From NCBI GenBank assembly GCA_030267965.1, contig BRYA01000138.1, positions 8,390-18,413 of the forward strand: 10,024 nt of DNA, given 5' to 3'. Shown here in pieces: positions 6,050-10,024 of the stretch. The notes beneath the pieces are model-generated. The model made no database searches. It worked only from the letters and a program-made list of their open reading frames with translations, and was not told the DNA's origin. The position numbers and the translations under genes are program-made. Numbering within the stretch: the stretch's first letter is position 1; each line of letters opens with the position of its first letter. This stretch comes from Triparma columacea. Its lineage: Eukaryota > Sar > Bolidophyceae > Parmales > Triparmaceae.

Positions 6050-7096
6050 ATGCCCAAATCAGCAGTATACTCTGACTCTGGCAAAGAGAGCTTCTTTGAA
6101 GATCGTGAACTCACGGAGGTGACTTTTGCAAAGGGAGTGACGACGATTGGCTATAACGCCTTCTACTGTTGCGACTCCCTCGCAGCCATCACAATCCCGG
6201 ACTCAGTGACGATAATTAGCATTGGTGCCTTCACTAGATGCTCCTCCCTAGCAGCCATCACCATCCCGGACTCTGTGACTACGATTGGAAATCACGCCTT
6301 CAGCAGATGCTCCTCCCTCACGGCCATCACCATCCCAGACTCTGTGAGGACGATTGGCAGTTACGCCTTCTGGGGATGCTCCTCCCTCACGGCCATCACA
6401 ATCCCGGGCTCTGTGACGATGATTAGTGAGGGCGCCTTCAGAGGATGCTCCTCCCTCATGGCCATCACCATCCCAGACGGAGTGACGACGATTGGCAATT
6501 ACGCCTTCCACAGATGCTCCTCCCTCACGGCCATCACCATCCCGGACTCAGTGAAGTCGATTTGCGAATCTGCCTTCGAAGGATGCTCCTCCCTCGCAGC
6601 CGTCACAATCCCGGACACAGTGACGGAGATTGGCTATCAAGCCTTCTTGGGATGCTCCTCCCTCGCAGCCATCACAATTCCGGACTCGGTGGCCACGCTT
6701 CCTTATGGCGCCTTCAATGGATGCTCCTCCCTCACGACCATCAAAATCCCGGACTCGGTGACCACGCTTCGTCATAGGGCCTTCTACGGATGCATAGCCC
6801 TGACAAGACTCAGTTTATCTCCTGCCGTCTCTATCGGTGAAGACTGCTTCTCAGACTGCACTGCCCTAATCACTGCCGCTGCCCATCAAAATATGCCGAG
6901 TGTTGAGGCCCTTCTCCACTCTAGGTGGCACGGCATACGTGAACGCGTCACCGTTCTGTTCTGCCTCAAGATACTCTTCACGGACCAAAAAAAGAGGAAG
7001 CGACTGGAAGGAAGTGAAGCGCAAACACTTGGGGTAACTGCGACACGCAAGAGGCTCCCTAAGGTTATGTGGAGAGTTATTCTGGAATTTCTGTAA
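6050..7096 (+). CDS. BspA-type leucine-rich-repeat (LRR_5) protein, copy 3, 10 full repeats
   Basis: A 348-residue intronless paralogue. The N-cap is MPKSAVYSDSGKES...ELTEVT (1-25). Ten full 23-residue LRR_5 repeats span 26-255, followed by the degenerate LSPAVSIGEDCFSDCTAL repeat and the tail RWHGIRERVTVLFCLKILF, KKRKR (~282-286) and LPKVMWRVILEFL. The tail is closest to copy 2, including the TDQKKRKRL junction without the extra segment of copy 1. The last two full repeats depart from the usual pattern: VATLPYGAF and VTTLRHRAF have Leu where others have Ile and lack the Gly after it. This copy favours PDSV where the others favour PDGV. No signal peptide is evident; function and ligand are unknown. 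Confidence 0.9.
   Translation: MPKSAVYSDSGKESFFEDRELTEVTFAKGVTTIGYNAFYCCDSLAAITIPDSVTIISIGAFTRCSSLAAITIPDSVTTIGNHAFSRCSSLTAITIPDSVRTIGSYAFWGCSSLTAITIPGSVTMISEGAFRGCSSLMAITIPDGVTTIGNYAFHRCSSLTAITIPDSVKSICESAFEGCSSLAAVTIPDTVTEIGYQAFLGCSSLAAITIPDSVATLPYGAFNGCSSLTTIKIPDSVTTLRHRAFYGCIALTRLSLSPAVSIGEDCFSDCTALITAAAHQNMPSVEALLHSRWHGIRERVTVLFCLKILFTDQKKRKRLEGSEAQTLGVTATRKRLPKVMWRVILEFL
6125..6814 (+). repeat. 69-bp coding minisatellite, 10 copies (LRR array 3)
   Basis: Ten in-frame 69-bp units with the same fixed framework codons as the other two arrays. All ten codon pairs at positions 10-11 encode different dipeptides (YN, IG, NH, SY, EG, NY, ES, YQ, YG, HR). Confidence 0.93.
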
Positions 7097-7177
7097 CTCT
7101 CAAGTCACTGTTGATCGGCATGCAGAAGGGTCCCGAAATAACGAACAACGTTTTCCATTTGTAATAATTTCTTTTTG

Positions 7178-7402
7178 GCGAAGACATCAAAAAGTGGGTC
7201 CCAATTTCACACTTTCTCAGATCTTCTCATTATTTTCTTAATACGTTTTAATACATACAAATATATACATATACAGAGATATACACACACACTGACATAC
7301 CTACACAAAATCAACTAAAATAGTGCTAAAAAGACTCCAAAAACAAAAACATCGACACCGACGAACAATCCAAACATCCCTCAAATCCCTATCCAACACA
7401 CA
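7178..7402 (+). promoter_or_regulatory. Upstream region of the PA28 gene
   Basis: An AT-rich stretch with TA/CA-rich simple sequence (about 7245-7295) and a C/A-rich, T-poor leader just before the ATG at 7403. It must hold the PA28 promoter, but I cannot identify a defined core element. Confidence 0.4.
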
Positions 7403-8299
7403 ATGGCTCCAGAACCATCATCAATAACACTCCCCTGCTATGAGGAAGCCCTCTCCAAAATGCTCCCACTGGCAGATGAAATACACGCACTCCTCTCTGC
7501 CTCTTTCCCAGACGATACCACTGCCGCCGTCCGCAGTCGCTTCGCCACACAGTTGACCTCCTCAGTAGTCCTCACCGGTGTCCCTAACTCTGAGGTTTCC
7601 CTCCTCCTCTCCAAGTGTGAGCCCCTCCTTGAGAGTGTCCAGAGTAAGCTCTGGCACATCACCAGGCACATACACCTCTTGACCCCCAAGGTCGAGGACG
7701 GGAACAACTTCGGCGCCGACGTCCAGTCCCTAGTCCTAAAGTTCGTGCAGGAGAAGGAGAGCCTCGTCTCTGGCTACATGGGGGACTACGCTACTTACTT
7801 CTGGCAGAGGGGGAACTGCATGGAGAAGATCGGAGGTCCCAGGTGGAGGGGCGACGGGGGTCGCACGGTCGTTGAGGAGGAGGTCAAGGTTGGGTCTGAG
7901 GGTGACGACAGGGAGGTTAAGGACGAGGAGAAGACCGGCGATGACGACGCCAAGGATGAGAAGGGGGGAAGCGACGCGAAGGGCAAGAAGAGGAAGGCCG
8001 CGGAACCCGTAGTCCCCACGACATCCTCCTCAACCACAAGCAAGAAGACATCGTCAACGTCAACCAAGACAACCACGACAACCAAGACCTCAACCAGCAC
8101 CCCTAACCACGTTCTACCCGACTACCTATCCTACCTCGTATCCTTGGACGTTAAGTGGTACCTGTACCTCAAGGACTCGCTAAGGCAGGCGGCTGATAGC
8201 TGCCTTATGGTCAAGGATATGGTGGAGAAGAATAGAGACAAAATTGAACACCCGAAAGGACCTGCCGAGGGGGGACAGAACGGGATGTCCATGTTCTGA
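7403..8299 (+). CDS. PA28: PA28/REG-family (11S) proteasome activator subunit with charged insertion
   Basis: A single-exon 298-residue protein. PA28 rings cap the 20S proteasome and open its gate without ATP. The activation-loop signature PKVEDGNNFG lies at residues 95-104, corresponding to the IEDGNNFG loop of animal PA28. Helix 1 is ~13-36, helix 2 ~63-94, helix 3 ~105-145 and helix 4 ~239-283. The protein ends in SMF, a hydrophobic-aromatic terminus like the Tyr ending used to dock in the 20S alpha pockets. Animal subunits are about 240-255 residues with a long helix 1-2 linker that carries the KEKE region in PA28alpha. Here that linker is only ~26 residues, and the helix 3-4 loop is expanded to ~90: an acidic/Lys KEKE-like part (158-199), GKKRK (194-198, possible nuclear signal) and a Ser/Thr/Lys tract (206-233). 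It is most likely gamma-type and nuclear, but the subtype is inferred. It is convergent with HSP90. Confidence 0.88.
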   Translation: MAPEPSSITLPCYEEALSKMLPLADEIHALLSASFPDDTTAAVRSRFATQLTSSVVLTGVPNSEVSLLLSKCEPLLESVQSKLWHITRHIHLLTPKVEDGNNFGADVQSLVLKFVQEKESLVSGYMGDYATYFWQRGNCMEKIGGPRWRGDGGRTVVEEEVKVGSEGDDREVKDEEKTGDDDAKDEKGGSDAKGKKRKAAEPVVPTTSSSTTSKKTSSTSTKTTTTTKTSTSTPNHVLPDYLSYLVSLDVKWYLYLKDSLRQAADSCLMVKDMVEKNRDKIEHPKGPAEGGQNGMSMF

Positions 8300-8430
8300 T
8301 GTAATGTAGAGATAGATTGTTTCAGAGTGGGAAAGAATTTTAATTTCTTCTTACCCCCAAAGCTTACTTGCCTCTCTCCCCTCCCTTGACTGCCCCTCAC
8401 CCCTCTCGCCCCTTTTTCACTCTCTGTCTT
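8300..8430. other. Convergent 3' intergenic region of PA28 and HSP90
   Basis: These 131 bp separate two stop codons and hold both 3' UTR ends. The sequence is pyrimidine-rich on the plus strand (CTCCCCTCCC-type), hence purine-rich in the HSP90 transcript. No clear AATAAA signal is visible on either strand. Confidence 0.6.
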
Positions 8431-9943
8431 TTACATAACCTCAACCTCGACCTCCCCATCCCCCGTCTTCTCCTCCCCTCCCCCCTCTCCAACCTCCACC
8501 ATTTCCATAGTCTTAATTATCCTCCTAGCGAAACCCTTACTATCCTCGATCTTGTAGCCGCTCGTGATACTAGCTAGGTCGTAGATCATTCTCCCGTAGT
8601 CCTCCGCCCTCTCCTTGTCTCCCCCCTTAACCAGTCTGTCCAGGTTCTTCACAACTCCATGTTCAGGGTTAAGCTCAAGCTTGGCCTTGTTCATCCCTCC
8701 CATCATCCCCTGTACCGCGGACGCGTCGTCACCCATGGCGACGGCCTGGGCCTCCATGTACCTCTGCATGCTCGGGCTCATACCGTACGCCCCCTGAACC
8801 AGCTGAGCCGGGCTCTCCGTAAGGGACGTGGAGACGCCTACACCGTCGACCTTGTCACCGAGGACCTCGGTGAGGTAGTCGAGGGTTACCTTGAGCTCGG
8901 AGGACGCGGCGTCCTTTGCCTTTTTCTCATCCTCGCCCTCATCGAACTGTTCCTTAGTCGCGTCAGCAACTTGAAATTCCCCGAACTTCCCGAGAGTCTG
9001 CATTGCAATCTCGTCCAGCGGTTCCACCATGTAAAGCACCTCATACCCCTTCTTCCCCATCCCCTCCAGGCACGGGCTCATGGACGCCTGGTCCCTCCCC
9101 TCCCCCGATACGTAGTAAACCTTATCCTGCCCCTCCTTCATCCTCCCCACGTACTCCTCGAGGCTAGTCCAACCCTCGTCCCCGCTCTCAGTGCTCTGGA
9201 ACCTGCACAACCCCGCGAGCTCCTGCACGTTGGCCTCGTCCTCCACTACCCCGACCTTGATGTACTTCCCAAAGTTCCTCCAGAACTTCATGTATTCCTC
9301 CTCCCCCCTATCCTTCACTTGTTTAACCATGTCCAAGGACTTGCGGATTAAGCGCTTGCGGATTACACGGAGCATTGAGGACTTCTGGAGGATCTCACGA
9401 CCTACGTTTAAGGGGAGATCGTTACTGTCTACGACTCCACGGATGAACTTTAGATAACGAGGTATTAGGTCATCAAACTTTCAAATTGTGGGGAGGGGGG
9501 GGGGGGGGGAGGGAAGGGGGGGGAGGGAAGAGTTAGGTTTGAAGTAGCCCCTAACATTTGCAGGTGTTGCGAGATGTGTGCAAAGTGTGGTTTATTTGGT
9601 ATTCCGTCTCTGTCCATTTTCCTTCCTTCCTCACCTGGTCGTTGATGAAAACCCTTTTAACGTACAGTCTTAAGTTATGTGAGTTCTCGTCGAACATGTC
9701 CTTGCTCAATTCAAACGGCAGCATCCCCGGTATGAAAAGCACGCTCTTACACTCCACCTGTCCCTCCAGGTTGAAGTGGGTGTACGCCATGGGGTCGTCG
9801 TAGCTGCTCTTGAAGGCGGCCTTGTAGAAGGAGGCGTACTCCTCCTCGGGCACCTCCTTGGGGGGGCGGAGCCAGATGGGCTTCTGGTTGTTTACCCGAG
9901 TGTACTCCTCGGTCGTCGTGGTGACGGTTTTCATCTTCTCAAT
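8431..9943 (-). CDS. HSP90: HSP90-family chaperone, middle and C-terminal domains, 5' part outside window
   Basis: Exons 9943-9635 (103 codons, after a probable intron) and 9477-8431 (348 residues plus stop). The middle domain opens with NNQKPIWLRPPKEVPEEEY (cf. KPIW...PKEV in all HSP90s). It continues with DPMAYTHFNLEGQVE, SVLFIPGM, LRLYVKRVFINDQ|FDDLIPRYLKFIRG, and VVDSNDLPLNVGREILQ with the catalytic-loop Arg (codon 9399-9397). The C-terminal dimerisation domain follows, and the protein ends GEVEVEVM. HSP90 is an ATP-driven dimeric chaperone; its N-terminal ATPase domain is beyond the window. The FIPGM and LYVKRVFI...PRYL..(V/I)(K/R)GVVDSNDLPLNV wording is closest to plastid or organellar HSP90s. 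The protein lacks the cytosolic MEEVD and ER KDEL endings, so a plastid or mitochondrial location is my inference. The usual NVSRE is NVGRE here. The Mets at 9934 and 9375 are internal, not starts. Confidence 0.9.
9478..9634 (-). other. Spliceosomal intron in HSP90
   Basis: The donor CAG|GTGAGG (intron starts at 9634) and acceptor TTTGAAAG|TTT (ends at 9478) give a 157-nt phase-0 intron. Joining restores the HSP90 motif VFINDQ-FDDLIPRYLKF. The acceptor is preceded by a long C-rich tract with runs of 8 or more C. The donor is followed by GGAAGGAAGG, complementary in part to the TTCC-containing 3' tract. Confidence 0.93.
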
Positions 9944-10024
9944 CTACATTTACATTTGGTTTCGTGGGTGAAAAGGGTGGGGGGGGGGGGGGATGGGAGG
10001 ACGTTAGTAGGGCGTTCAAGTGGG
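9944..10024 (-). other. Probable 3' end of a further HSP90 intron (partial)
   Basis: The minus strand carries a run of about 14 C, then CACCCTTTTCACCC and further sequence ending AAATGTAG|ATTGAGAAG. This is the same layout as the other introns here (C-run, 15-40 nt, AG). The frame hits a stop (TAG) exactly at the proposed acceptor, and the downstream IEKMKTV fits the charged linker of HSP90. The donor lies outside the window. Confidence 0.7.

Larger units (their letters stand above)
5816..7177 (+). repeat. Tandem LRR gene unit 3
   Basis: Third direct repeat, starting at GGCTGTTGATACTTTTTAC. Homology in the 3' flank fades by about 7177: the ACGAACAACGTTTTC element survives once, the palindrome is gone and no further boundary motif follows. 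This is therefore the right end of the array. The end coordinate is approximate. Confidence 0.8.

Noticed and set aside
2565..7096. Bacterial origin (recent horizontal transfer of BspA-type genes)
   Set aside because: LRR_5 proteins are widespread in protists. The tail is unlike bacterial BspA, there is no signal peptide, and nothing else in the window is bacterial. Composition alone does not show transfer.
2333..7177. The repeated units as a transposable element
   Set aside because: There are no terminal inverted repeats, target-site duplications, reverse transcriptase or transposase. The head-to-tail arrangement fits unequal crossing-over.
8659..9351. 230-codon plus-strand frame opposite HSP90
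   Set aside because: The minus strand encodes unmistakable HSP90. This frame is its antisense shadow.
9490..9530. Poly-G run as an assembly or regulatory feature
   Set aside because: It is the C-rich tract of the HSP90 intron read from the other strand, and similar tracts occur in every intron here. Exact run lengths may still be sequencing-sensitive.
9551..9934. A 127-residue standalone protein starting at the Met at 9934
   Set aside because: Its first ~100 residues are HSP90 middle domain. The last residues read through a GT donor into an intron, and the Met is internal to the HSP90 linker.

Overview
The window is nuclear DNA of a eukaryote with a compact genome. Intergenic spacing is short, spliceosomal introns interrupt two genes, and the housekeeping proteins (HSP90, a PA28 proteasome activator, a CCCH/WD40 protein) are eukaryotic. 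The plant/alga-like HSP90 middle domain, the ZFWD-like protein and the family of BspA-type leucine-rich-repeat (LRR_5) genes suggest a unicellular alga, perhaps a stramenopile such as a bolidophyte/parmalean or diatom relative. The lineage is a guess; the eukaryotic assignment is firm.

Layout. 1-1654 (minus): 5' part of a CCCH zinc-finger/WD40-repeat gene with two introns, running off the left edge. 1655-2564: intergenic, with a degenerate 11-bp periodic repeat just upstream of the WD40 start. 2333-~7177: three tandem, same-strand copies of a gene unit. Each unit has a conserved ~235-bp 5' flank, an intronless ORF of 23-residue BspA-type LRRs (18, 9 and 10 full repeats) with a conserved basic, hydrophobic-ended C-terminal tail, and a conserved 3' flank. 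7403-8299 (plus): a PA28/REG-type proteasome activator with a long charged insertion in an unusual loop. 8431-10024 (minus): the middle and C-terminal domains of an HSP90, with one full intron and probably the 3' end of another; its N-terminal ATPase domain lies past the right edge. PA28 and HSP90 are convergent, separated by 131 bp.

The most striking feature is the LRR cluster. The repeat framework is almost fixed even at synonymous sites, while two dipeptide positions per repeat differ in nearly every copy. That is the pattern of a repeat array being amplified or homogenised while a defined surface diversifies. The proteins lack an evident signal peptide or anchor and end in a basic cluster plus an LPxxxWxxILEFL tail, suggesting intracellular and possibly nuclear proteins. 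A second theme is the PA28 homologue, whose KEKE-like charged segment lies between helices 3 and 4 rather than between helices 1 and 2. A third is intron architecture: every intron carries a C-rich tract near its acceptor, and both WD40-gene introns carry a G-rich tract just after the donor.

The gene neighbours show no evident shared pathway; a link between the LRR proteins and the proteasome is speculation only.
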